The notes beneath the pieces were generated by a model, which worked only from the letters and a program-made list of their open reading frames with translations, was not told the origin of the DNA and made no database searches. The position numbers were made by a program, and so were the translations under genes. Positions 1 through 8,304 of a DNA stretch of 64,000 nucleotides are shown piece after piece. Source of the stretch: Arthrobacter sp. P2b (GTDB lineage: Bacteria > Actinomycetota > Actinomycetes > Actinomycetales > Micrococcaceae); assembly GCF_900168295.1 (NCBI RefSeq), contig NZ_FVZL01000001.1:310001-374000 (forward strand). Direction: 5' to 3'. Position 1 is the stretch's first letter, and each line of letters opens with the position of its first letter.

Positions 1-1047
1 CAGGACCATCAGCGCCCCGGTCAGGACCGCGCGGCGATGGGACAGCCGGGTCCCGAGGCGGCCCTGGACTGCCGACGCGCCCGCCCACGCCAGCGCTCCG
101 CCCGTGAGGGTGAGGCCGGCGAAGGTGGGGGAAAAGGCGTATTGCTCGATCAGCAGGTAGGGAAGGTAGACCTCGGCGCCGAAGAACCCGGCCGAGGCGA
201 GTCCGCGTGCCAGGATCACGCTGGGCAGGCCGCGCCGGGCGGTCAGGGTGCCGCGTGGCACCAGGGGCCGGACGGCCAGCAGCGCCAGGACGACGGCGGC
301 GATGGCCAGGAGAGCGGTGGCCGCGGGAACCCCGGGGACGCGGACGCCGGCAGACAGGTTCAGCGCCAGCACCGCGATTGCGGCAAGGGCGGCCCACGCG
401 AGCCGGCCGGCAGCCCACGGGACGGTTGCGGCGTCCATGGGCCGCTGGTCCATCCCGCGAAGCACCGGCGCGATCATCAGCAGCGCCGGAATGACCAGCC
501 CCACCACGCCCAGGAACACCCAGTGCCAGCTGAACACCTGTGCCACGATCCCGGCCGCGAAGGGACCCACCAGCGACGGGATCACCCACGCCGCGGAGAA
601 CGCCGCAAAGATTTTGGGGTGCAGCACGCCGGGGTAGATGCGGGCAACCAGGACGTACAGCGCCACGGTGAGGGCTCCGCCGCCCAGCCCCTGGACCAGC
701 CGGCCGGCGACGAGCATCGGCATGGACGCGGAGGTTCCGGCGATCAGCAGCCCCACCACGAACAGCCCCACGGAGGCGTACAGGGGTGCCCTTGGCCCGC
801 GGCGGTCGGACCAGTTGCCGGCCGCCACCATGCCGATCACGCCGGTGGCCAGCGGACCGGCGAAGGCCAGGGCGTAGAGGCCGGCGCCGTTCAGCTCCCT
901 GCTGACGAGGGGCATGATGGTGGTCACCGCGAGGGACTCGAACGCGGCGAGGAACACCAGGGCGCACGTGCCGATGGTCACCCACAGGTACGGCCGCTGC
1001 AGGATGCGCGGGGCGGGATGGGTGGTTGGAACCGTGGAGTCGGGCAT
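1..1047 (-). CDS. MFS transporter, C-terminus cut by window edge
   Basis: The frame opens at an ATG at 1047 (MPDSTVPTTH...) and stays open to base 1, so at least 349 residues are present and the stop lies outside the window. The translation is a run of hydrophobic helices. The loop after helix 2 reads GNWSDRRGPRAPLY, the MFS signature, and helix 4 has GRLVQGLGGGAL, typical of drug/proton antiporters of the DHA type. A proton-driven exporter of small molecules at the cell membrane is the likely role; the substrate cannot be told. It follows the CynX-type gene by 7 bases on the same strand, so the two may share a message. Confidence 0.85.
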   Translation of the reverse strand, partial: MPDSTVPTTHPAPRILQRPYLWVTIGTCALVFLAAFESLAVTTIMPLVSRELNGAGLYALAFAGPLATGVIGMVAAGNWSDRRGPRAPLYASVGLFVVGLLIAGTSASMPMLVAGRLVQGLGGGALTVALYVLVARIYPGVLHPKIFAAFSAAWVIPSLVGPFAAGIVAQVFSWHWVFLGVVGLVIPALLMIAPVLRGMDQRPMDAATVPWAAGRLAWAALAAIAVLALNLSAGVRVPGVPAATALLAIAAVVLALLAVRPLVPRGTLTARRGLPSVILARGLASAGFFGAEVYLPYLLIEQYAFSPTFAGLTLTGGALAWAGASAVQGRLGTRLSHRRAVLTGALMVL

Positions 1048-1054
1048 GTGGGCC

Positions 1055-2380
1055 TTAGCCGATGTACCGGTCGCGGCCGGCGCGGTAGCCGAAGACGGCC
1101 GCGAGCAGGCCGACCACCAGGAACAGGAATCCGGCGGCGGTGAAGGAACCGGTGGCCTGGTGCAGCTGGCCCACCAGCAGGGTTCCGGTTGAACCGAGCC
1201 CGTACCCGACGCCCTGCATCATCCCGGACAGGTGCGCGGCGGTGTGGCCGTCGCGGGTGCGGAGCATGATCATGGTCAGGGCAACGGCCGTGAGGCTTCC
1301 CTGCCCCAGGCCCAGCAGCCCGGCCCACACCCACACCAGCTCCAGGGGCCCGAAGATGCTCAGCGCGAAGCCGGCACCTGTCATCAGGGCAACCACGGTG
1401 TTGATGGCCCGCTGGTCGCGGAGCCAGGCTGCAAGCGCCGGGGCGAACAGTGAACCGAGCATCTGCAGCACGATGCTGACGGAGACGATCAGGCCCGCCG
1501 TCGCCCCGTCCACGCCCCGCTCGCGCAGGATCGGCGCCAGCCACGCGAAAACACTGAAGGACATCATCGCCTGCAGCACCATAAAGAGGGTCACCTGCCA
1601 GGCCACCGCGGAGCGCCACACGTTCACCCCGTCCCTGGCAGCCTGGTGCCTGATCCGGGGCTGGCGGACGGCCACCGGCAGGAACAGCAGAAGGACGACG
1701 GCGGCCGGCACCGCCCAGAACCACAGCGCCAGCGTCCACTCCCCCGTCGCCACGTAGACCGGGTACGTGAAGCCGGCACCAAGCGCGGCGGACGCGCAGA
1801 TCGCCGTCGTGTACAGCCCGCCCATCAGCCCCAGCCGGTGCGGGAAGTCCCGCTTCACCAACCCCGGCAACAGGACATTGCACAGGGCGATCGCAGCTCC
1901 GCACGCCGCCGTCCCGGCAAGGAGCGCGGGCAGGTGGCCGGCGGCGGGCAGCCCCGTGTCCACCGGGCGCAGCAGCAGCCCCGCCGTCAGGACCGCCATG
2001 GCACCGAGCAGGACACGCTCGGCACCGAACCGGCGCGCCAGGACCGGGGCGAGCGGCGCGAACACGCCCAGCAGCGTGACGGGAACAGTTGTCAGGACCA
2101 CCACCGCCCATCCGGGCAACGCCGCCTGCGAGCTGGCCTCCGGCAGCACGGCGGAGAAGCTGGAGAACACGGTCCGCAGGTTGAGCCCGACCAGGACCAG
2201 GCACAGGCCGAGGTAGGCGAGCTGCCGCCGGCTTCCCACCCGGGTTGGCCCGGGTGCGGGCGTTTCATCAATCTCCGCGTCAACCAGGGCGCCGGGATCA
2301 ACCCCGGCCTGCGGTGCTGCCTCCCCGGCAGGGCTTCCCGGCCGTTGCTTCCTTGCCTCGGCGTTCGTCGCTTCCGTCAC
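1055..2380 (-). CDS. MFS transporter, CynX/NimT family
   Basis: About 441 residues if translation starts at the GTG at 2380 (VTEATNAEAR...). The frame is open further upstream to 2656, but that part has no family character and runs over the divergent promoter region. The first helix region carries LAYLGLCLVLVGLNLRTVF, the conserved opening of the CynX/NimT branch, which includes cyanate and 2-nitroimidazole transporters. Twelve hydrophobic segments follow, with the usual central charged loop near RQPRIRHQAARDG. The N-terminal 60 residues are hydrophilic and low in complexity. The substrate is unknown. It lies just upstream of a second MFS gene on the same strand and divergent from a small membrane protein gene. 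Confidence 0.85.
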   Translation of the reverse strand: MTEATNAEARKQRPGSPAGEAAPQAGVDPGALVDAEIDETPAPGPTRVGSRRQLAYLGLCLVLVGLNLRTVFSSFSAVLPEASSQAALPGWAVVVLTTVPVTLLGVFAPLAPVLARRFGAERVLLGAMAVLTAGLLLRPVDTGLPAAGHLPALLAGTAACGAAIALCNVLLPGLVKRDFPHRLGLMGGLYTTAICASAALGAGFTYPVYVATGEWTLALWFWAVPAAVVLLLFLPVAVRQPRIRHQAARDGVNVWRSAVAWQVTLFMVLQAMMSFSVFAWLAPILRERGVDGATAGLIVSVSIVLQMLGSLFAPALAAWLRDQRAINTVVALMTGAGFALSIFGPLELVWVWAGLLGLGQGSLTAVALTMIMLRTRDGHTAAHLSGMMQGVGYGLGSTGTLLVGQLHQATGSFTAAGFLFLVVGLLAAVFGYRAGRDRYIG

Positions 2381-2514
2381 CCGCCCATTGTTGCAGGAGC
2401 CGACTGCCACAGGAGTTGTCCACATACGCGGCCCGCGCGCTTTTGGCAGACGGGCAGCGTCCCTAGGTTTGAAGGGCACGCTGCCGGGCCAGTCATTCAC
2501 AATCAGGGAGAACC

Positions 2515-2937
2515 ATGGACATGCCACCTCAGTCTGGGCAGAACAATTCCGCGACGGAAGCCACAGCGCCGCAGTCCCAGGCCGTGGTTCCGGCACCACC
2601 AGGCGGCGGCCACACCGGCAAAGCGGTTGCAAGCCTCGTCCTTGCGATCGTGGCACCCGCGAGCCTCCTCCTCACGGCCCCCTTCGCCAGTTTTGCCATG
2701 CTGTTGACCTTCCCGTACAACGGCCCGTCCAAAAATCCCTGGCTGGCTCCCCTGGTGTTCTGGAGCCTGCCCCTGATCTTCGGCATCGCCTCTGCATCGC
2801 TGGGCGTCTCCGCTCTTCGGAAGTCCGGACTCCGCGGTCAAGGGTCCGGTCTGGCGCTGGCAGCGTTGTGCATCAACGGCGTTATTTTCATTGTGGGGCT
2901 CCTCATGACCCTGCGGTTCGTGTACATGATGCGCTGA
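2515..2937 (+). CDS. Small DUF4190-like membrane protein
   Basis: 140 residues. A hydrophilic Gln/Ala/Pro-rich N-terminus (residues 1-35) is followed by about three hydrophobic segments (near 38-62, 78-95 and 108-132). The pattern, with ASLGVSALRKSG between helices two and three, resembles DUF4190-type integral membrane proteins of actinobacteria, whose function is unknown. A Shine-Dalgarno sequence (AGGGAGA) ends 4 bases before the ATG. The gene stands alone, divergent from the CynX-type transporter and followed by an 18-base palindrome at 2977. Confidence 0.7.
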   Translation: MDMPPQSGQNNSATEATAPQSQAVVPAPPGGGHTGKAVASLVLAIVAPASLLLTAPFASFAMLLTFPYNGPSKNPWLAPLVFWSLPLIFGIASASLGVSALRKSGLRGQGSGLALAALCINGVIFIVGLLMTLRFVYMMR

Positions 2938-2976
2938 GGCCGGCCGTGCCGTGGCCAGTCCCGCCTGCCACGAACC

Positions 2977-2994
2977 GGACCCGCCGGCGGGTCC
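2977..2994. terminator. 18-base GC palindrome, possible terminator
   Basis: GGACCCGCC followed directly by GGCGGGTCC forms a perfect palindrome between the DUF4190-like gene and trmB. It could fold into a GC hairpin ending the upstream transcript. It lacks a T-run, so a terminator role is only inferred. Confidence 0.35.
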
Positions 2995-3002
2995 CGCCCC
3001 GG

Positions 3003-3008
3003 TATCCT
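3003..3008 (+). promoter_or_regulatory. Possible -10 box (TATCCT) for leaderless trmB
   Basis: TATCCT lies 7 bases before the trmB ATG at 3016. In actinobacteria a TANNNT box at this distance usually marks a leaderless transcript starting at or next to the start codon. No clear -35 is seen. Confidence 0.45.
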
Positions 3009-3015
3009 TGAAGGG

Positions 3016-3939
3016 ATGAGTGAATCCCCCGAAAACCCCCAGCAGCCGCATGTCCCCCGGCCCGTAACCCCCGGCACGCAGGCATCCTTCGGCACCTATG
3101 GCGGCCGGCCGGTCAGCTTTGTCCGCCGCGGCACCCGGCTGCAGGGCCGCCGGCAGGCTGCGTGGGAAGAGCATGCAGAGCGGTGGGCTGTGGATGTTCC
3201 CCGCCACGTCGCCAACACCTCCGTCCACCCGGATTACACGTTCGACGCCGAGGCGGAATTTGGCCGGAAGGCTCCCCTGATCGTGGAGATCGGCTCGGGG
3301 CTGGGCGATGCCATCTGCCACGCGGCGGAGCAGAACCCGGACACCGATTTCCTGGCCGTGGAGGTCTACACCCCCGGGCTGGCGAACACCATCATCAAGA
3401 TCAACAGCCGGGGGCTGCGCAACGTCCGCGTGGTTGAGGCCAACGCCCCCGAAGTGCTGGCCACCATGCTGCCCGAAGGATCCGTTGACGAGTTGTGGGT
3501 CTTCTTCCCCGACCCCTGGCACAAGTCACGGCACCACAAGCGGCGCCTCATCCAGCCCGAGTTCGCGGCACTGGCCGCCCGTGCCCTGAAGCCGGGCGGG
3601 CTGTGGCGGATCGCCACCGACTGGTCCAACTATGCTGTCCACGTCCGTGATGTCCTGGCCGGTTCCGAGGACTTCGAGAACCTGCACAACGGCCAGCGCC
3701 GCGGACCCGAAAGCCCGCTGACGCAGGTGTGGCAGTCCGGCGTCGAGTCCGTGGTGGGCGGCGCTCCGGTCCGTGAGGGCCGCGCCCCCGTCAGCACCTT
3801 GCACACCGGGCCCAACGAGGGCGTGGACGAGACGGGCGGCTGGGCTCCGCGGTTCGAAGGCAGGATCCGTACCAGCTTCGAGGCGAAAGCCCACGAGGCC
3901 GGGCGCCTGATCTTCGATCTCTGCTACCGCCGGCGGTAG
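3016..3939 (+). CDS. trmB: tRNA (guanine-N7-)-methyltransferase TrmB
   Basis: 307 residues. The enzyme transfers a methyl group from S-adenosylmethionine to N7 of guanine-46 in tRNA. The SAM-binding motif VEIGSGLGDAI lies near residue 93, and the family hallmark FFPDPWHKSRHHKRRLIQ lies near 165 and carries the Asp-Pro-Trp and Lys/His residues used for tRNA and catalysis. ATDWSNYA follows near 203. It is longer than the E. coli enzyme (about 240 residues) because of a hydrophilic N-terminal 45 residues and a basic C-terminal insertion, both common in actinobacterial members. Its ATG is only 7 bases from a TATCCT box, so it may be leaderless. Confidence 0.96.
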   Translation: MSESPENPQQPHVPRPVTPGTQASFGTYGGRPVSFVRRGTRLQGRRQAAWEEHAERWAVDVPRHVANTSVHPDYTFDAEAEFGRKAPLIVEIGSGLGDAICHAAEQNPDTDFLAVEVYTPGLANTIIKINSRGLRNVRVVEANAPEVLATMLPEGSVDELWVFFPDPWHKSRHHKRRLIQPEFAALAARALKPGGLWRIATDWSNYAVHVRDVLAGSEDFENLHNGQRRGPESPLTQVWQSGVESVVGGAPVREGRAPVSTLHTGPNEGVDETGGWAPRFEGRIRTSFEAKAHEAGRLIFDLCYRRR

Positions 3940-3946
3940 CAGGAGG

Positions 3947-4399
3947 TCAGCCCACGCTGATGGCGGCCACAATCTCCCCGAGCATGCCGAGCCGCGGCTC
4001 CACGCCGGGGTCCACGTAGGGCCAGATCACCACGACGCCAATAAAACGCGAGCGCTCCCACACACCCACGGTGGCTGCCACCTTCCCCGCGCCCCCGGCG
4101 TCGTCATAACCCACCACCACGGCGTACGCGGCTTTGCCGGGGAGGTTCAGTTCGCCCTCCGCCAGGAGGGTTCCACCCCGCTCCTCACGGTAGAAGCCGG
4201 ACATCAGGTGCGCCCAGCCGTTGGCCTGCGGTGCGTCCTGCACCGAGGTGTCGTCCTTGATAACGGTGACCAGGACATCGCCCGGGAGTCCGTATTGCCC
4301 GCTGTTGGGCCCGGCCGTGGAGTCGCCGAGGACCTGCGTGTGCTCGGGAAAGTCTGCCGTGAACCCCAGCGGGGATTCGATGTGCACGGACATGGTCAC
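3947..4399 (-). CDS. Small protein paired with WXG100-like gene
   Basis: 150 residues from a GTG at 4399, which overlaps the stop of the preceding gene as GTGA; an in-frame ATG at 4393 is an alternative. The sequence starts VHIESPLGFTADFPEH and alternates strands with glycine turns (VVVGYDDAGGAGK, FIGVVVIWPY), suggesting a compact beta-rich domain of the DUF1795/PsbP-like kind. That assignment is by feel only. There is no signal peptide. The tight overlap with the WXG100-like gene suggests coupled translation and a shared job, for example as chaperone or binding partner. Function unknown. Confidence 0.6.
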   Translation of the reverse strand: MTMSVHIESPLGFTADFPEHTQVLGDSTAGPNSGQYGLPGDVLVTVIKDDTSVQDAPQANGWAHLMSGFYREERGGTLLAEGELNLPGKAAYAVVVGYDDAGGAGKVAATVGVWERSRFIGVVVIWPYVDPGVEPRLGMLGEIVAAISVG

Positions 4400-5973
4400 A
4401 GCCTTTCAAGCTTCGTGTCGTTGGGGACTTTGTAGTAGGTGGACACGTTGGTGGTGGCCTGGCTCTCCGTCTTGACCTCCACCTCGCCCAGCTTCACGTC
4501 AAGGCCGGCTTCGGTGGACGCACTGACCACGCTGTTGACCTGCACCGTGGCGGACCCGGCCTCATAGAGCCGGGCGGTATCCCGGGCCGCCCCTGCCTCA
4601 TCACCCAGTGCTATGTTGCGCAGGTAGCTGTCGATCACGGGGCGGTTCTCCGGCGAGTACTCCACGTCGATCCTGACCGTGCCCTGCGTGCCGGCGGTCA
4701 CCGAGGACTCCACCTTGGCAGCTTTAACATCGGTGCCCGCCGTGACCCCATGCGCCACGGTACCGTCCATGGACACCGACACTGAATTGATGGTGTTGTC
4801 CTTGTCCATGGTGACCTGCAGGCCGCCCTTGCCGGAGGCCTCGAAGATCCGCCCGTCCAGGTTGAGCGTTCCCTGCGCTGAAACCTCTCCGCTGGCGGTG
4901 GAGGTGCCGTCCGTGAGGTTCCGCTCGTAGGCCAGGTCCAGCTTCGCGGATCCGGCCGCGGCCCCGGTTTCCGCTTCGGCCTCCAGCGACAGGGTCCCCT
5001 TCGCTTTGTCCGTCAGCCCGGTGGACCCGTTGTCACCGGCCGCATTGTTGATGGTTTCCAGGATGTAGCCCGGCGGGTTGCCCGCCACGTCCTTGATCTC
5101 GCCCACGCTGTCCGGCGGCAGGTCGCGGTACATCTGTCCGCGGGCGGCCATGGCTTCCTCCACGCTGCCAAAGGTGTACTCCCGGGACACTTCCCCGCTA
5201 AGGGTGACGCCGGCGGCGCCACTGGTGTCGTTCACTCCCAGCCCCATGTTCCCGTACACCTTCATGGTGGCGGAACCGTCCGCGTTTTGCACCACTTCGG
5301 TGCCTACCTCGGCGCCCCCGTGGACCCACGCCACCCGCGCCTCGATAGAGGCCCGGCCGGCCTCGGAGTAGACGGGAATATCCGCCTTGGCCAGCTCCTG
5401 CAGGTGGTCCTTGGCCAGCTCCTGCGCAGATTCGGGGATGCCGCCGTCCATGCGCATGAGGTCTTCGGCGAAGGGGCCGTCGTCCCCCTCGCCCTCGATC
5501 AGGTACTTGCGGTCCGCTGCGGACAGGCTGTCCCACCACGTGTCCTGCTCCGCGGGGGTTGCATCCAGCATGCGCTCCAGGCCGGCTTCCAGTTCCCTGC
5601 GGTGTTCCGCGGCCGCGGCCGCCGCTGCAGCCTGTTCCTGCAGCCAGTCCCGGGCCTGGCCGGCGAGCGACTGGAGGGGGTCCCACGGGCCCGTGCCGCC
5701 GGTTCCGCCGGATGACGACGCCTTCTCCTGCTCCTCCGCGTGCTTCAGCAGGAGTTTCGCGTTCTCCCGCAGGCTGGACACCACCTTGTCCAGCCCGGGG
5801 CGGTGGCTGCCGGCCCATTCCTGGCGGAACCGGTCGCCGTCCGTTCCCTTCCACGGTGCGGACTGGATCTGGCCGTGCAGCGAGGCGGCCCGGGCGCTCA
5901 GCAGCGACGCGGCCTGGTCAGCCGCCTTGGCCAGTGCGCGCAACTGGCTGACGTCAGCGCCGTAAAAGGTCAT
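4396..5973 (-). CDS. WXG100-like protein with long beta-rich C-terminus
   Basis: 525 residues. The first 90 look like a WXG100/ESX fold: two helices joined by a turn with APWKGTDGDRFRQEW near residue 39, followed by a second helix rich in Leu/Lys. An Ala-run helix (AAAAAAAEH near 115-122) and an acidic linker lead into a long C-terminal half of alternating Gly/Thr/Ser/Val segments, for example AKGTLSLEAEAETGAA and ASGEVSAQGTLNLDG, that resembles repeated beta hairpins. No toxin motif, membrane helix or YD repeat is visible. WXG100 proteins are usually exported by type VII secretion, but no secretion genes are in the window. The next gene overlaps it by 4 bases. Confidence 0.65.
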   Translation of the reverse strand: MTFYGADVSQLRALAKAADQAASLLSARAASLHGQIQSAPWKGTDGDRFRQEWAGSHRPGLDKVVSSLRENAKLLLKHAEEQEKASSSGGTGGTGPWDPLQSLAGQARDWLQEQAAAAAAAAEHRRELEAGLERMLDATPAEQDTWWDSLSAADRKYLIEGEGDDGPFAEDLMRMDGGIPESAQELAKDHLQELAKADIPVYSEAGRASIEARVAWVHGGAEVGTEVVQNADGSATMKVYGNMGLGVNDTSGAAGVTLSGEVSREYTFGSVEEAMAARGQMYRDLPPDSVGEIKDVAGNPPGYILETINNAAGDNGSTGLTDKAKGTLSLEAEAETGAAAGSAKLDLAYERNLTDGTSTASGEVSAQGTLNLDGRIFEASGKGGLQVTMDKDNTINSVSVSMDGTVAHGVTAGTDVKAAKVESSVTAGTQGTVRIDVEYSPENRPVIDSYLRNIALGDEAGAARDTARLYEAGSATVQVNSVVSASTEAGLDVKLGEVEVKTESQATTNVSTYYKVPNDTKLERL

Positions 5974-6166
5974 GGTGTTCCCCCGGAGAAGTCCTCGGTG
6001 CGTGTCTTCCGCTGCTGCTTATGGTGGCACAGCCGCCGGGACCGGGCGATGGGGATCCCTCCCCATGCATGTCCGGAGTGAGGCGCGGATCCACACCGCC
6101 AGGCCGTGTACTGTTCCAGACCGTGTCCGCGTGGCACGATTGCCTTTGTGTGGGGCACGCACACCA

Positions 6167-7036
6167 GTGGACCACCGCGCACTGCGCACGCACAAAGGAA
6201 CAGCCATCAAAAGAGAACTGAAGCAGGCCGTGGACGCGGCAGAGAACGTCACCAATTCGCGGACTCTGGAACTGCTGGCAAGGGCAGGGTTTGCGGCAAG
6301 CGGGATACTGCATCTGCTGGTGGGTGCAATTGCCATCCGGCTGGCCATGGGCGGCACGGGCAACGCGGACTTCAGCGGTGCCGTGGCGGAGCTCGCCACG
6401 CAGCCGGCCGGTCCCTTCCTGTTGTGGGCGAGTTTCGCGGCGTGCGCTGCCCTTGCGCTGTGGCAGGCCAGCGATGCCATCTTCGACTACAACCGGCTGC
6501 CGACCAAGGAAAAAGCCGGGAAAAAGGCCAAGGCCGGGGCCCAGGCTTTGGTGTTCGCCGGACTCGCCCTGACGTTGTTGTCCTTCGCGAGGGGAACCGG
6601 TTCGGGCGGCGACAACCAAAGAGCTGTCAGTGACCTGACCGTCTCCCTTATCAAAGCCCCCGGCGGCGTAGCCCTGCTGGTCCTGCTGGGTGCCGGCATC
6701 GCTGTGACCGGGGTGGTGTACGGCATCCGTGGGCTCAGGAAATCCTTCGAGAAGCATCTGGTCATGCCCGCGTCCCCAAAGGCAAGGACTGCGGTAACGG
6801 TGCTGGGCGTGACAGGCTATGTGGCCAAGGGCGTGGTCCTGCTGCTGACCGGCCTGCTCATCGTTATCGCCACCCTGCAGGCCCACCCGGAGGATTCAAC
6901 CGGCCTGGACGGCGGGCTCCGTGCACTGCGCGACCAGCCCCTTGGCGTCTACCTGCTGGCAGCCGTGGGCGCCGGGCTCATCTGCTACGGGGTGTTCATG
7001 ATCGTGCGGGCCCGGCTGGCCAAAATGACCCAGTAA
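6167..7036 (+). CDS. DUF1206 family membrane protein, start unclear
   Basis: About 289 residues from a GTG at 6167. The sequence from NSRTLELLARAGFAASGILHLLVGAIA onward matches the DUF1206 pattern: three paired-helix repeats, six hydrophobic segments in all, each pair beginning with an aromatic/Ala-Gly-Phe helix (second pair near LVFAGLALTLLSF, third near TVLGVTGYVAKGVVLLLTG). Function is unknown. The frame is open further upstream, but that part is arginine-rich and unlike a protein. The GTG at 6167 has only a weak upstream GGGG. By contrast an AAAGGA sits 6 bases before an in-frame ATC at 6206, which would give IKRELKQ... at the start. A rare ATC start is therefore possible. Confidence 0.75.
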   Translation: MDHRALRTHKGTAIKRELKQAVDAAENVTNSRTLELLARAGFAASGILHLLVGAIAIRLAMGGTGNADFSGAVAELATQPAGPFLLWASFAACAALALWQASDAIFDYNRLPTKEKAGKKAKAGAQALVFAGLALTLLSFARGTGSGGDNQRAVSDLTVSLIKAPGGVALLVLLGAGIAVTGVVYGIRGLRKSFEKHLVMPASPKARTAVTVLGVTGYVAKGVVLLLTGLLIVIATLQAHPEDSTGLDGGLRALRDQPLGVYLLAAVGAGLICYGVFMIVRARLAKMTQ

Positions 7037-7100
7037 CCCGGAAACGGCCAGGGAACCGCCGTCGCGATGGCCGCGTCGAGTGGTTGAGCGCCGGGGTGGC

Positions 7101-7106
7101 TAGGGT
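7101..7106 (+). promoter_or_regulatory. Possible -10 box (TAGGGT) for leaderless SRPBCC gene
   Basis: TAGGGT lies 6 bases before the ATG at 7113 and there is no Shine-Dalgarno sequence, which fits a leaderless message. Confidence 0.4.
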
Positions 7107-7112
7107 GGGACC

Positions 7113-7610
7113 ATGCCCCAGGTACGCGCCGAACGCTTCATCCGCCTCGACCCGGAAACGGTCTTCGCCTTCTCCCAGACCACCGGCACCTTCCGGCTCA
7201 GATGGGACCCGTTCATCTCGGCCCAGGCATTCCTGGCCGGAGCCAGCTCGGCCGGCAAGGGCGTCCGCACCAGGACACGCTCCCGCCTGGGGCTGACGAT
7301 GGTCAGCGAGTACGTCTCCTACGTCCCGCCGCGGAACGTGGGCATGACCATGGTGTCCGGCCCCTGGTTCTTCGGGAACTTCGGCGGCGGCTGGCGCTTC
7401 ACGGCCGGCGACGGCGGCACGCAGGCGGTCTGGAAGTACACCTTTTCCTGCCGGCCGGCGCTGTTGCGGCCGCTGATGGAGAGGATCGGCACCTGGCTCC
7501 TGGGGCACGAGATCGAGAGGCGGATCGAGGCGTTCGCCCGCGCCTGCGAGGATGAGGCGCTGGTAGCTGAGTTCCGTGCCCTCCGCGGGCCTTCGCCGGA
7601 GCTCCCCTAG
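7113..7610 (+). CDS. SRPBCC family protein
   Basis: 165 residues with the START/polyketide-cyclase-like layout: N-terminal strand and helix MPQVRAERFIRLDPETVFAFS, a central run of beta strands (RTRSRLGLTMVSEYVSYVPPRNVGMTMV, split by short turns), and a long C-terminal helix (LGHEIERRIEAFARACEDEA). The family binds hydrophobic ligands in a pocket; some members are cyclases, others lipid carriers or stress proteins. No catalytic residues can be named here. It is convergent with the anti-sigma gene, 34 bases away. Confidence 0.7.
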   Translation: MPQVRAERFIRLDPETVFAFSQTTGTFRLRWDPFISAQAFLAGASSAGKGVRTRTRSRLGLTMVSEYVSYVPPRNVGMTMVSGPWFFGNFGGGWRFTAGDGGTQAVWKYTFSCRPALLRPLMERIGTWLLGHEIERRIEAFARACEDEALVAEFRALRGPSPELP

Positions 7611-7644
7611 CCCGCGAGGCGCCAGGCGTCAGTGCTTCTGGGCT

Positions 7645-8304
7645 TCAGGGCACCGTGATCACGGCAACGGCATGCTGCGTGCCGTCCCGCAGCTCAACAC
7701 TGGAAATGCTCCCCAGCTGGATGGGCGTGGCCCCCGTGACCTTGACCCTGCCGCTGGGGGTGGCCGACCAGGCGCACGCGCGGTCCTCGCCGCCGGCGCG
7801 GTCACGGACCCACAGGGACAACGTCCCGTCCTGCGGGAGGCTGCTTCCGTTCACGGCCAGCTCGGTCCCCCAGGTCTTGCGGGCCAGGTCGATGCTGAAC
7901 TGGAGCCCGCCCCCGGACTGGACGGAATAGGTGGCGTCGGGTTGCTCGGGCCGCGCCAGCAAGGGTCCAGCAGCGAGCCCCAAGGCGAGGCAGGCGGCGG
8001 CCACGGCGCCCACGAGTGCCGCCCACCGCCGTCGTGATGTCCGACGGCGGCGCGCCAGCTTGCTGAGGAGCGGAACCGGAACGGGGGCAACAGGACCGGC
8101 CGCTACGGCCGCAACGGCAGTCAGCGCCACGGCATCCGGCACGGGAAGGGCATCCAGCAGCATGGGAAGCTTCTCAAGCCCGGCCAGTTCCTCACGGCAG
8201 GCGGCGCAGTCCTTGAGGTGGGACGCAAAAGCCGCCTGGTCGTCGTCGTCCAGGCCGCCCAGGAGGTAGGCACCCAGCAACTGGTGGGGATCAAAACCGT
8301 TCAC
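7645..8304 (-). CDS. Anti-sigma factor with zinc-binding N-terminus
   Basis: 219 residues from a GTG at 8304 that overlaps the sigma gene stop (GTGA). The N-terminal 45 residues carry the anti-sigma zinc motif, SHLKDCAACREEL (His-x3-Cys-x2-Cys). A transmembrane helix (AALVGAVAAACLALGLAAG, near residue 100) separates it from an extracytoplasmic part that looks like the RskA domain (LWVRDRAGGEDRACAW, AVAVITVP at the end). It should hold the ECF sigma factor at the membrane until a signal triggers release. The paired overlap with the sigma gene fixes its partner. Confidence 0.85.
   Translation of the reverse strand: MNGFDPHQLLGAYLLGGLDDDDQAAFASHLKDCAACREELAGLEKLPMLLDALPVPDAVALTAVAAVAAGPVAPVPVPLLSKLARRRRTSRRRWAALVGAVAAACLALGLAAGPLLARPEQPDATYSVQSGGGLQFSIDLARKTWGTELAVNGSSLPQDGTLSLWVRDRAGGEDRACAWSATPSGRVKVTGATPIQLGSISSVELRDGTQHAVAVITVP

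Noticed and set aside
37..1143. 368-residue open frame opposite the first MFS gene
   Set aside because: The product is made of Gly/Arg/His/Gln-rich low-complexity sequence, while the minus strand gives clear membrane helices and the MFS signature.
978..2204. 408-residue open frame on the minus strand in another frame of the CynX-type gene
   Set aside because: It overlaps the CynX/NimT frame, which has the family motifs. The alternative frame is Arg/Pro-rich noise.
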